Assembly (NCBI GenBank): GCA_017617615.1
Contig: JAFZVV010000009.1
Span: forward strand, 124,001 to 188,000
DNA from: Prevotella sp.
GTDB taxonomy: Bacteria; Bacteroidota; Bacteroidia; Bacteroidales; Bacteroidaceae
Direction: 5' to 3'
Length of the DNA stretch: 64,000 bases
Shown in pieces: positions 52,448 to 60,720 of the stretch; within the stretch, counting starts at the first letter, position 1; the number at the start of each line of letters is the position of its first letter. A program made the translations under genes and the position numbers. The notes below the pieces were generated by a model. It was not told the DNA's origin. It saw nothing but the letters and a program-made list of their open reading frames with translations, and made no database searches.

Positions 52448-52557
52448 TCTCGGTCTCGGTCATCCTCAACTCGCATTTCTTGAACAGACCTATTTGGGGA
52501 TGCCATGAACAGATCTGCAATCATAAAAGGCTTGGTGTAAAGATTTCTTCTCATCAT
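52357..52557 (-). CDS. Possible small peptide gene, partly antisense to the AraC regulator
   Basis: 66-67 aa from the ATG pair near 52557. The N-terminus (MMRRNLYTKPFMIADLF) has the Y-x-K-P-x-M pattern seen in small Bacteroidales peptides and also in the gene at 53105. An acidic stretch (R-V-E-D-D-R-D-R-D) follows. The last third is antisense to the regulator's coding end, and no good promoter is visible, so this may be a chance frame. Confidence 0.3.
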   Translation of the reverse strand: MMRRNLYTKPFMIADLFMASPNRSVQEMRVEDDRDRDQAFSESFSWALTFTKFRYTLGVMSYSDLN

Positions 52558-52790
52558 CTTTCGTTTATTTGTTGTTTTATCTGAAGTCAAGTATGGTTTG
52601 CAGCTTCCAAATTCTTTCGGACAGAAAGATGTTATAGGGCACTACTTTTAGAAACTAATAATACACCCAGATCATCGTTTGGACTTGAAACTCAGAGTTT
52701 CATTCTTGGATTGATTCAACATATTTATGGTCATTAATCATTTGTCCATTTAAACATTAATTTCTACAAATATACACACAAATCTACTGA

Positions 52791-52805
52791 TGTCACATTA
52801 TGACA
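52791..52805. promoter_or_regulatory. TGTCA-N5-TGACA palindrome, possible operator
   Basis: Perfect inverted repeat with a 5-base spacer in the 657-base gap downstream of the AraC-type regulator. A related palindrome is at 52928-52948. Confidence 0.35.
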
Positions 52806-52927
52806 CATAGCATTTAACAAGTTATTGCAGCTTGCACAAATTATAAAAACAAAATGAAAACCAGCCGTTTATGTAATTTTTTATCTCTTTGCAATACGTA
52901 ACACAAAAAGATTCACATATGGCATTT

Positions 52928-52948
52928 TATGACAATATATGTGTCATA
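52928..52948. promoter_or_regulatory. TATGACA-N7-TGTCATA palindrome, possible operator
   Basis: A 7-bp perfect inverted repeat, about 42 bases upstream of the -33 element of the small Cys-rich protein gene. Shares the TGACA/TGTCA half-site with 52791-52805; a single further half-site occurs at about 52964. Confidence 0.4.
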
Positions 52949-52989
52949 TTTTTTAGAGACCTCTGTCACAATTCTATTTCAAGGATAGT

Positions 52990-53019
52990 TTTGAAAAAAA
53001 TGAGTTTGTTTTATCTTTG
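52990..53019 (+). promoter_or_regulatory. Predicted promoter of the small Cys-rich protein gene
   Basis: TTTG, 18 bases, TATCTTTG. One base shorter than the usual spacer. Predicted leader is about 80 bases. Confidence 0.5.
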
Positions 53020-53104
53020 CAATCTATAATACCTTTATTAGATTTTGCCCCTTTCATTTTACCTAGATACCCAATTAAAAAATAAACTTATACACGTATT
53101 CATT

Positions 53105-53500
53105 ATGAAAAAAGAACTGAAAGAATACTCCAAACCAAGGATGGTGATGGAGAATTTCGTGCCGAATAGTTATTGTGAGATATGTGAAGATAAGGAGATT
53201 ATAAGTTATACGTTGAGAGACCCTTATCCTTCTTGGCAGCATTTCGTCTTGGATTGGAATAACGATGGCATATGTGAGGAATCAGATTTACCTCATGTAC
53301 AAACCACGGATAATAGTCAACCTGAAGAACTTGAAATTCAGTATGCACCGGCTTTGTGTTGGCCCTCCAAAAAATCCCATCCTACAAGTTTGGATGATGT
53401 GCTTACATATGAACCGCTTTGGTATGCTATAAATCCAAATAATCAGAGCGGTCATGTATATGGCTACCAAACTCGCATTATTAACTACAGCCATTCTTAA
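53105..53500 (+). CDS. Small Cys-containing protein of unknown function next to the AraC regulator
   Basis: 131 aa from ATG 53105 (MKKELKEYSKPRMVMENF), after a promoter-linked leader. No signal peptide. The N-terminal pattern K-P-x-M-x-M-E-x-F-x-P-N-x-Y-C-x-x-C resembles a group of small, unassigned Bacteroidales proteins. Four cysteines (24, 27, 57, 85). Residues 50-61 read D-W-N-N-D-G-I-C-E-E-S-D, which fits an EF-hand/dockerin-type calcium loop. Own terminator follows. Codon use is AT-richer than neighbours. No function is assigned; secretion or modification as a peptide product is only a possibility. Confidence 0.7.
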   Translation: MKKELKEYSKPRMVMENFVPNSYCEICEDKEIISYTLRDPYPSWQHFVLDWNNDGICEESDLPHVQTTDNSQPEELEIQYAPALCWPSKKSHPTSLDDVLTYEPLWYAINPNNQSGHVYGYQTRIINYSHS

Positions 53501-53566
53501 GTTTTATCCTTATCACGATACGCTTGCTTCCTGACAATAATTGACCCTTTTTTATATTATACGACA

Positions 53567-53603
53567 CACCGCCTGTAGCCAACTTACAGGCGGTGCTTTT
53601 TTT
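53567..53603 (+). terminator. Terminator after the small Cys-rich protein gene
   Basis: CACCGCCTGTA and TACAGGCGGTG form an 11-bp stem with a 7-base loop, followed by C and seven Ts. It lies about 65 bases after the stop and also faces the end of the aminopeptidase gene. Confidence 0.9.
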
Positions 53604-53621
53604 GCGTCCACCGATGCGTCA

Positions 53622-55400
53622 TTAAATCTGCGTAGTGGCTTTACGGAGCCACTGCCGGTGCTCCTCGTCGAGCAAAGGCAACAGTCTGTCGTACACCTTC
53701 TGGTGGTAATGGTTGAGCCATGCCTTTTCCTCTGCCGTCAGTAGCGTGAGGTCGGCGGGACGGAGGTCGATGGGACACAGCGTGAGCGGTTCGAACTGCA
53801 GGAACGAGCCGAAAGGTGTCGTCTTGTAGTGCACGATGAGCAAGGTGTTCTCTATCCTCACCCCGAATTTCCCTTCGACGTAGATTCCTGGCTCGTCGGT
53901 GACGGTCATGCCCGCCCGCATTGGTGCCGCCTTCCATTCCATCCTGATTTGGTGCGGACCCTCGTGCACGTTGAGATATGCCCCCACGCCATGCCCCGTG
54001 CCATGCATGAAGTTGAGTCCCTCTTCCCACAGCGGGCTTCTCGCCACCGCATCGAGTTGCGACCCACAAGCCCCGTCGGGGAACTTCAGCATCTGCAGGC
54101 GTATGTGCCCCTTGAGCACCAGCGTGTACACCCGCCGCTCCTCCTCGGTCACCGGCCCCAGGGCGATGGTGCGGGTGATATCGGTGGTGCCGTCGAGATA
54201 CTGTGCGCCAGAATCCAGAAGCAGCAAGCCCTTGGGCTGAAGCGGGATGTCGCTCTCCTCGGTTGCCTCGTAATGCACGATGGCACCATGTGCGCCATAT
54301 CCCGCTATCGTGTCGAACGAGATGCCGCGAAATAGCGGTTGCTCCGCCCGGAACGCCGTCAACCGACGGTCGACAGCGAGTTCGGTAAGCGTTTCCACCT
54401 CTCCTCGTTCCATTTTCAAGTCGAGCCACCGCAAGAACTTCACCATCGCCACGCCGTCGCGTTCCATTGCCCGTCGGAACCCTGCGATTTCCGCCTCGTT
54501 TTTCACCGCCTTCATGGCCGGTATAGGCGATGCGCCCGCCTGCACGGTACATCCCACGGCATTCCACAGCGAGTAGTTCACCTCATGGGGGTCGAGCAGC
54601 ATCGTTCCCTCGTCCATCATCCGCAAGCATTCCCCCACCCTGTCGTAACCGGCCGTATCCACTCCGCTTCCTTTCAAATAGTCACGTACCTTGTCATCCA
54701 CCTTCCGTGGGTCGACGAAAAGCGTTGCATCCTTGAGCGTGATGAGGAGATAGGCCACGAAGACAGGGTTGCAATGCACATCGCTTCCCCTCAGGTTGAG
54801 CGTCCAGGCGATGTCGTCGAGTGTCGTCACAAGCAGTGCATCAACCCCAAGGTTTTTCAATGCCAGGCGTATGCGGTGCAGTTTCGAACAAACATCCTCT
54901 CCGGCATACTCCTGTGGATGAACGACCACCGGGGCATCGGGGATAGGCGGACGGTCATGCCATATCGTCTCGAGCGGGTCGACATCCGTCACCAGGTCTA
55001 CCTTTCCGAAGAGTTCCTCTACTTCGGCAGCCGAGTTCACCATGCCATCTATTCCCACACGTGCATGAGGGCTGTCGGCCAGACAGCGACCCAACCATTC
55101 CACTATGGTGGGCGTGCCTTCCACCCTTTCTCTCATCAACACGAATTCCGTTCCCTGCAACTGTTCCTCTGCCGCGATGAAATAACGTGAGTCCGTCCAT
55201 AGCGCGGCCTCTTTCATCGTCACCACAGCAGTACCCGCAGAGCCATTGAAACCAGAAATCCACTCACGCCCTTTCCAATGGTCGGGCACATACTCTCCGT
55301 GATGGGGATCGGTACTTGGAAAGATGAAAGCATCGATATGCTCCTTGAGCATCAGTTGCCGCAAGGCCCTCAGCCTGCCTGTGATTGTTTCGTTGACCAT
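53622..55400 (-). CDS. Xaa-Pro aminopeptidase (M24B, three-domain APP1 type)
   Basis: 592 aa from ATG 55400 (MVNETITGRLRALR); the longer frame reads through the upstream AT repeat. Two creatinase-like N-terminal domains are followed by the catalytic pita-bread domain with metal ligands Asp (L-L-D-S-G and D-G-T-T-D-I), His (H-G-T-G-H-G-V-G), and Glu (D-E-P-G-I-Y and R-I-E-N). It removes N-terminal residues before proline. The length fits the eukaryote-like long form rather than short PepP. No signal peptide, so cytoplasmic. Confidence 0.93.
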   Translation of the reverse strand: MVNETITGRLRALRQLMLKEHIDAFIFPSTDPHHGEYVPDHWKGREWISGFNGSAGTAVVTMKEAALWTDSRYFIAAEEQLQGTEFVLMRERVEGTPTIVEWLGRCLADSPHARVGIDGMVNSAAEVEELFGKVDLVTDVDPLETIWHDRPPIPDAPVVVHPQEYAGEDVCSKLHRIRLALKNLGVDALLVTTLDDIAWTLNLRGSDVHCNPVFVAYLLITLKDATLFVDPRKVDDKVRDYLKGSGVDTAGYDRVGECLRMMDEGTMLLDPHEVNYSLWNAVGCTVQAGASPIPAMKAVKNEAEIAGFRRAMERDGVAMVKFLRWLDLKMERGEVETLTELAVDRRLTAFRAEQPLFRGISFDTIAGYGAHGAIVHYEATEESDIPLQPKGLLLLDSGAQYLDGTTDITRTIALGPVTEEERRVYTLVLKGHIRLQMLKFPDGACGSQLDAVARSPLWEEGLNFMHGTGHGVGAYLNVHEGPHQIRMEWKAAPMRAGMTVTDEPGIYVEGKFGVRIENTLLIVHYKTTPFGSFLQFEPLTLCPIDLRPADLTLLTAEEKAWLNHYHQKVYDRLLPLLDEEHRQWLRKATTQI

Positions 55401-55463
55401 GATTAGATTGAAGATGGAAAAATGAGAATTGAAAATGAGGTTGCACGAAATGTGATGATGATG

Positions 55464-55471
55464 CAAACTTA
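55464..55471 (-). promoter_or_regulatory. Predicted -7 box of the Xaa-Pro aminopeptidase gene
   Basis: Minus-strand TAAGTTTG, about 65 bases upstream of the start. No clear -33 TTTG at standard spacing. Confidence 0.35.
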
Positions 55472-55574
55472 ATCATTTTTCCGCAAACTACCACGTTGCA
55501 GGACAAAAAACTTTCCTATCATATATGTGACGATAGAATAAGGGTGCCAGACACAAAAAAATGGCCGATTTCGT

Positions 55575-55605
55575 TTTGCGGTTCGCATAGTTTTGCCTAT
55601 CTTTG
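55575..55605 (+). promoter_or_regulatory. Predicted promoter of the malate dehydrogenase gene
   Basis: TTTG, 19 bases, TATCTTTG: full consensus. The -7 box is the left arm of an inverted repeat, TATCTTTGC-A-GCAAAGATA (55598-55616), that reaches over the predicted start. Confidence 0.65.
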
Positions 55606-55662
55606 CAGCAAAGATAAGGAATTGAAGATATTACTATCAATTATTTAATACTATAAACAATT

Positions 55663-56655
55663 ATGGCTTTTTTAACTAACGAAAAACTCACGATTGTCGG
55701 CGCTGCCGGCATGATTGGTTCCAACATGGTACAAACCGCCCTGATGATGGGCCTTACCGATGACATCTGTCTCTACGACGTGTTCTCTCCTGAAGGTGTG
55801 GCCGAAGAAATGCGCCAGAGTGGTTTCGGAAACGTGAAGATCACCGCCACCACCGATGCCGCAGAGGCCTTCACCAACGCCAAGTATATCATCTCGTCAG
55901 GCGGCGCTCCCCGCAAGGCCGGCATGACCCGCGAAGACCTTCTTGCAGGCAATTGCAAGATTGCCGAGGAACTGGGCCAGAACATCCAGAAGTACTGTCC
56001 CGACGTGAAGCATGTCGTGATTATCTTCAACCCTGCCGACCTCACCGGTCTGGTAACCCTGCTCTACTCCGGACTGAAACCCGGACAGGTGACCACCCTC
56101 GCAGGTCTCGACACCACTCGTCTGCAGTCGGCCCTCGCCAAGAAATTCAACGTGATGCAGGACGAGATTACCGGTTGCGCCACCTATGGTGGACATGGCG
56201 AGCAGATGGCCGTCTTCGGCAGCCATGTAGAGATTGCCGGCCGCAAGCTCACCGACATCATCGGCACCGACGAATTCCCCGCTGAGGAATGGGAGCAGAT
56301 GAAGACCGACGTGACCAAGGGCGGAGCCAAGATCATTGAGCTCAGGGGACGCAGCTCGTTCCAGAGCCCCTCTTACCTTTCGGTAGAGATGATTCGTGCC
56401 GCCATGGGCGGAGAGCCCTTCCGCTTCCCCGTAGGCACCTATGTGAAGACCGACAAGTACGACCACATCATGATGGCCATGAAGACCACCCTCACTCCCG
56501 AGGGCGCCACTTTCGAAGTGCCTCAGGGCACACCCGAGGAGAATGCGAAGCTCGATGCCAGCTATGAGCACCTCTGCAAGATGCGCGACGAGCTTGTGAC
56601 GCTCAACATTGTGCCTCCTATCTCGGAGTGGAACAAGATCAATCCGAATCTCTAA
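55663..56655 (+). CDS. mdh: Malate dehydrogenase
   Basis: 330 aa, LDH/MDH superfamily. N-terminal NAD-binding G-A-A-G-M-I-G-S-N-M, active-site region N-P-A-D-L-T-G-L and catalytic His in Y-G-G-H-G-E-Q-M. It interconverts malate and oxaloacetate, part of the reductive branch to succinate in Bacteroidales. The A-A-G-M-I-G start and G-G-H-G-E are a little unlike the E. coli type, so assignment to malate rather than another 2-hydroxy acid is from overall similarity. Monocistronic: own promoter and terminator. Confidence 0.87.
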   Translation: MAFLTNEKLTIVGAAGMIGSNMVQTALMMGLTDDICLYDVFSPEGVAEEMRQSGFGNVKITATTDAAEAFTNAKYIISSGGAPRKAGMTREDLLAGNCKIAEELGQNIQKYCPDVKHVVIIFNPADLTGLVTLLYSGLKPGQVTTLAGLDTTRLQSALAKKFNVMQDEITGCATYGGHGEQMAVFGSHVEIAGRKLTDIIGTDEFPAEEWEQMKTDVTKGGAKIIELRGRSSFQSPSYLSVEMIRAAMGGEPFRFPVGTYVKTDKYDHIMMAMKTTLTPEGATFEVPQGTPEENAKLDASYEHLCKMRDELVTLNIVPPISEWNKINPNL

Positions 56656-56671
56656 GCCACATCCTCTTGCC

Positions 56672-56705
56672 AAAGGCCTGCCCGGGGGCAGGCCTTTGGT
56701 TTTTC
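56672..56705 (+). terminator. Terminator of the malate dehydrogenase gene
   Basis: AAAGGCCTGCC and GGCAGGCCTTT form an 11-bp stem with 4-base loop, followed by GG and five Ts. Confidence 0.9.
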
Positions 56706-56833
56706 TCCATACAAGGAATGACACCTCTATAGCACGGATACTGACATTATTCTTGCAGGATAGCGATATAAGGCCTCAACTTAAAAAACCCTGTGGGTCG
56801 TGGCAAGTCCCACATCCAAGACGACTTACATTT

Positions 56834-57682
56834 ATGGAAATCATCCGCAACCAATCCTTCGGTGGCGAGCGTCCCCTTTTCGAGTCGCATGGTCTCCGAC
56901 TGGAACACGTGAGCATCACGGATGGCGAGTCGGGACTCAAGGAATGCAGTGACATCGAGTGTGCTGACTGCCGTTTCGAGGGCAAATACCCGCTGTGGCA
57001 TGTCGACCGCAGCGTCATTACCCGTTGCTATTTCGCCCCCGGTTCACGCTCCGCCATATGGTATTCCAACGACATGCAGATGAGCGATTGCGTAATCGAT
57101 GCTCCGAAATTCTTCCGCGAGATGCGTAACCTGAAACTCCGCAACGTAACCATCAACGATGCCGACGAGACGTTCTGGAACGTCGACGGCCTTGACATCG
57201 ACCATGTGGTGCTCCACGATGGCACATATCCTTTCATGGGATGCCGCAACGTGAAGGTGAACAACCTGGAGAGCGACAGCAAGTATGTTTTCCAATATGT
57301 AAAGGACGTGGAGATACATCATGCCCATATCGTCACGAAAGACGCCTTCTGGGAAGTGGAGAACGTGACCATCTACGACTCCTACCTCGATGGCGAATAC
57401 CTCGGGTGGCATTCGAAGAACCTGCGGCTAGTGAACTGCCATATCCTCGGCGAACAGCCCCTTTGCTATGCCCATGACCTGGTGTTGGAAAACTGCACCT
57501 TCGATGCCGCCTGCGACCGTGCCTTCGAATACTCCACCCTCGTGGCCGACATCCGCGGCACTGTGACGAGCGTGAAGAACCCTGCCAGCGGACGGATTAT
57601 CGCCGACGGCTATGGAGAGATCATCATCGACGAGAACATCAAAGACCCCGCCAATTGTGAGATTATAACCCGGAAACCATGA
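56834..57682 (+). CDS. DUF3737 (beta-helix-like) family protein
   Basis: 282 aa from ATG 56834 (MEIIRNQSFGGERPLF); earlier starts would cross the mdh terminator. No signal peptide. Repeated units with alternating hydrophobic residues (such as L-K-L-R-N-V-T-I-N-D-A and N-V-T-I-Y-D-S-Y-L-D-G) suggest a right-handed beta-helix of about 10 turns. DUF3737 is common in gut Firmicutes and Bacteroidetes; function unknown. The stop overlaps the start of the aminotransferase gene by four bases, so the two are translationally coupled. Confidence 0.85.
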   Translation: MEIIRNQSFGGERPLFESHGLRLEHVSITDGESGLKECSDIECADCRFEGKYPLWHVDRSVITRCYFAPGSRSAIWYSNDMQMSDCVIDAPKFFREMRNLKLRNVTINDADETFWNVDGLDIDHVVLHDGTYPFMGCRNVKVNNLESDSKYVFQYVKDVEIHHAHIVTKDAFWEVENVTIYDSYLDGEYLGWHSKNLRLVNCHILGEQPLCYAHDLVLENCTFDAACDRAFEYSTLVADIRGTVTSVKNPASGRIIADGYGEIIIDENIKDPANCEIITRKP

Positions 57683-58884
57683 AATACGATTTCGACCAAC
57701 CTGTCGACCGCCGCGACACCCATTGCGTGAAATGGGACACCCCAGAAGCCAGCGAAGCCATCCCCATGTGGGTGGCCGACATGGATTTCCGTGTTGCCCG
57801 TCCCATCACCGATGCCCTGCAACGACGGGCAGAACACGGGGTCTTCGGCTATACCCATGTTCCCGAAGCCTATTACGATGCCATCATCAATTGGTTTTCA
57901 CGCCGACATTCCTGGCACATCGACCCGTCGTGGATTCTCTATACCTCGGGCGTGGTGCCCGCCATCTCCGTGGTGGTGAAGGCCCTCACCCAACCCGGTG
58001 ACAAGGTACTGATTCAGACACCCGTCTACAACTGTTTCTTCTCCTCCATCCGCAACAACGACTGTGAAATCGTGGAGAACCCGCTCGTCTATGCCGACCA
58101 CACCTACCATATCGACTTCAACGACATGGAGCGCAAAGCCTCCGACCCCAAAGTGAAGCTTTTCGTGCTCTGCAATCCCCACAACCCCGCAGGACGCGTG
58201 TGGAGAACGGAAGAGCTGGAGAAGATGAACGACATCTGCCTGCGGCATGGCGTAAAGGTCGTATCCGACGAGATACACTGCGAACTGGTGATGCCGGGAT
58301 ATCGGTTCACGCCTTTCGCCTCCGTGTCGCAAGCCTGTCTTGACAACAGCATTACCTGCAACTCCCCCTCGAAGTCATTCAATACCGCCGGTCTGCAAAT
58401 CGCCAATATCATCTGCAACGACCCAGCCACTCGACAGCTCATCGACCGGGCCATCAACATCAACGAGGTGTGCGACGTCAACCCCTTCGGCGTAGAGGCT
58501 TTGATGGCCGCCTACAACGACTGCGAAGAATGGATAGGGCAGCTGTGCGACTACCTGTATGGCAACTATACCTACCTCCTCGGCTTTTTCCATGATCACC
58601 TGCCCATGATGGATGTCACGCTGCTCGAAGGCACCTATCTCGTATGGGTAGACATCCGTGCCACGGGCAAGACCTCCGACGAAGTGAAAGCATGGCTCCT
58701 CCAAGAAGGCCATGTACTCGTGAACAGCGGGACGATGTATGGGCAGGAAACCGGTGAGGGATTCATACGCATCAACATTGCCTGTCCACGCAGCCAGCTG
58801 GCAGAGGCCCTCACCCGCATGCAACGCGCATTGGCAATACTAATCAACCAAAAACAACAGACATGGCACTTATCAAATCAGTGA
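57679..58884 (+). CDS. MalY/PatB-family PLP-dependent cystathionine beta-lyase or aminotransferase
   Basis: 401 aa, fold type I. W-V-A-D-M-D-F near the start, N-P-H-N-P-A-G-R-V-W, S-D-E-I-H-C-E-L, and the PLP lysine in S-P-S-K-S-F-N are all MalY/PatB hallmarks. Family members cleave cystathionine or cysteine C-S bonds and can have aminotransferase activity. Overlaps DUF3737 by 4 bases and the gamma-carbonic-anhydrase gene by 22 bases. Confidence 0.9.
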   Translation: MKYDFDQPVDRRDTHCVKWDTPEASEAIPMWVADMDFRVARPITDALQRRAEHGVFGYTHVPEAYYDAIINWFSRRHSWHIDPSWILYTSGVVPAISVVVKALTQPGDKVLIQTPVYNCFFSSIRNNDCEIVENPLVYADHTYHIDFNDMERKASDPKVKLFVLCNPHNPAGRVWRTEELEKMNDICLRHGVKVVSDEIHCELVMPGYRFTPFASVSQACLDNSITCNSPSKSFNTAGLQIANIICNDPATRQLIDRAININEVCDVNPFGVEALMAAYNDCEEWIGQLCDYLYGNYTYLLGFFHDHLPMMDVTLLEGTYLVWVDIRATGKTSDEVKAWLLQEGHVLVNSGTMYGQETGEGFIRINIACPRSQLAEALTRMQRALAILINQKQQTWHLSNQ

Positions 58885-59390
58885 AAGGCCTTACTCCCAA
58901 ATGGGGTAAGGACTGCTATTTCAGCGAAACCGCCTCTATCGTAGGCGAAGTAGAGATGGGCGACGAATGCTCCATCTGGTTCAATGCCGTCGTCAGGGGC
59001 GATGTGGCCTACGTGCATATCGGCAACCGCGTCAACGTGCAAGACGGTGCTTGCGTGCACGTCACCAACACCATCGGTCCCACCATCATCGAAGACGATG
59101 TGTCGATAGGGCACAACGCCACTGTCCACGCCTGTACCATCCGCCAGGGAGCACTTATTGGCATGGGAGCCACCGTGCTCGACAATGCCGACGTGGGTCG
59201 CGGAGCCATCGTGGCTGCCGGTGCACTGGTACTGCAAGGCACCAAAATCGGCGAGCATGAGATATGGGGCGGCGTACCCGCAAAATTCATCAAGAAGACA
59301 CGTCCCGGCCAGGCCGAGAGTTATGCCGCCCATTATGTGGGATACGCCAAATGGTATCTGGAAGAAGACGCGAAAAAGATTGAAGATTGA
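58863..59390 (+). CDS. Gamma carbonic anhydrase-like hexapeptide protein
   Basis: 175 aa, left-handed beta-helix of hexapeptide repeats followed by a C-terminal helix. Histidines suited to metal binding are at V-H-V-T-N and S-I-G-H-N-A-T-V-H, as in YrdA/PaaY/CaiE-type proteins. Hydratase activity is shown for only some members. The last codons (K-K-I-E-D-stop) are formed by the first units of an ATTGAAGAT repeat. Confidence 0.88.
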   Translation: MALIKSVKGLTPKWGKDCYFSETASIVGEVEMGDECSIWFNAVVRGDVAYVHIGNRVNVQDGACVHVTNTIGPTIIEDDVSIGHNATVHACTIRQGALIGMGATVLDNADVGRGAIVAAGALVLQGTKIGEHEIWGGVPAKFIKKTRPGQAESYAAHYVGYAKWYLEEDAKKIED

Positions 59391-59447
59391 AAATTCAAAA
59401 TTCAAAATTGAAGATTGAAGATTGAAGATTCAAGATTCAAAATTGAA
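59379..59447 (+). repeat. ATTGAAGATT/ATTCAAAATT short repeats
   Basis: About eight imperfect units, ATTGAAGATTGAA and its near inverse ATTCAAAATTC. The first units supply the stop and last codons of the preceding gene. Same family as 10876-10909. Confidence 0.7.
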
Positions 59448-59475
59448 GACTGTCATTCTTGTGCGCCATAGCCTG

Positions 59476-60693
59476 TCACAAGCCGAGGGCCTCCATCACC
59501 TTCCCGGTGGCTCCGGCTTGTCCGCCTACAAAAGTGCCGGCTTTCTCGCTTGAGGAACGCAACAGTTGGTCGTCGGAAATCAACTGGTCCATTATTGTGA
59601 AGAAGTCTTCTTCGTCGTTGATTTCATATCCCCCTCCTGCAGCGAGCAAACCCTGTGCTTCCTGAAAATTCTTGTTGTTGGGACCGAAAATCACGGGCAT
59701 GCCCCAAACAGCTGCTTCGAGTACGTTGTGTATGCCCACACCGAAGCCGCCGCCCACATATGCTACCTCTCCATAACGGTAGATACTCGACAACAGCCCG
59801 AAACAGTTGATGACAAGGCAGTCGGCACTGGCAGCCTCCTCAGGCGTGGTCTCGGTATAAAGCACTGTCTTGCGCCTGAGTTTCGACATAATCTGCTTTA
59901 GGTGGTCTTCACCAATGACATGGGGAGCAATAATGACCTTCCAGTCGGGATGACGGTTGAAGTAAGGAATGAACACATCTTCGTCGGGAGGCCAACTCGA
60001 CCCTGCCACAAACACCTTCTTGCCCGCCTTGAAGGCTTCCACGATGGGCAGTTGCTTGGCCGCTTCCTTGATTTGAAGCACTCGGTCGAAACGGGTGTCG
60101 CCCACTACCGTGGCACACTTGATGCCAATGCTCCGTAACAAGTTCACGCTCTTCTCGTTTTGCACGAAGAAATGCGTGAAACACTTCAACACCATCGCAT
60201 ATTCGTGTCCATACCAATGGAAGAACACCTGGTCGCGCCGGAAGATACTCGACACGCTGTATACGGGCACGCCACGGCGTTTCAGGATATGCAGGTAGTT
60301 GTACCAGAACTCATACTTGATGAAGAAAGCCATCTCTGGCGACACCAGTTTCAGGAACCTATGGGCATTGATGCGCGTATCGAGGGGCAGGTAGCATATG
60401 ATATCCGCGCCCTCGTAGTTCTTGCGCACCTCGTAGCCCGAAGGTGAGAAGAAAGTCAGTAAAATCTTGTATTCCGGGTGGTTCTCACGCAAGTGCTCCA
60501 TCAGCGGTCGCCCCTGTTCGAACTCACCAAGCGAGGCGGCATGAAACCAGACGTACCTCGCATTCGGATCGACGTTGGCTTTGAGCACGCCGAAAGCCTC
60601 ACGCTCCCCACGCCACATCTTGCGCACCTTCTTGTCGAAAAGACTGTAGATGGCAACACCCGTCAGATATAGGTACATCAATAAATTGTACAC
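59476..60693 (-). CDS. waaA: 3-deoxy-D-manno-octulosonic acid (Kdo) transferase
   Basis: 405 aa. A single N-terminal membrane anchor (about 1-18) is followed by GT-B glycosyltransferase domains. Visible: W-F-H-A-A-S-L-G-E-F-E-Q (catalytic Glu), V-G-D-T-R-F-D-R, and the C-terminal Y-V-G-G-G-F-G-V-G-I-H-N-V-L-E-A-A. It adds Kdo to lipid A precursors at the inner membrane. It follows gltX after 27 bases. Confidence 0.95.
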   Translation of the reverse strand: MYNLLMYLYLTGVAIYSLFDKKVRKMWRGEREAFGVLKANVDPNARYVWFHAASLGEFEQGRPLMEHLRENHPEYKILLTFFSPSGYEVRKNYEGADIICYLPLDTRINAHRFLKLVSPEMAFFIKYEFWYNYLHILKRRGVPVYSVSSIFRRDQVFFHWYGHEYAMVLKCFTHFFVQNEKSVNLLRSIGIKCATVVGDTRFDRVLQIKEAAKQLPIVEAFKAGKKVFVAGSSWPPDEDVFIPYFNRHPDWKVIIAPHVIGEDHLKQIMSKLRRKTVLYTETTPEEAASADCLVINCFGLLSSIYRYGEVAYVGGGFGVGIHNVLEAAVWGMPVIFGPNNKNFQEAQGLLAAGGGYEINDEEDFFTIMDQLISDDQLLRSSSEKAGTFVGGQAGATGKVMEALGL

Positions 60694-60720
60694 ACCACCC
60701 TTTTTAGATAAGAAAGGAAA

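Noticed and set aside
59379..59447. Repeats considered as a CRISPR array
   Set aside because: Units are 10-13 bases with no regular unique spacers and no cas genes nearby.
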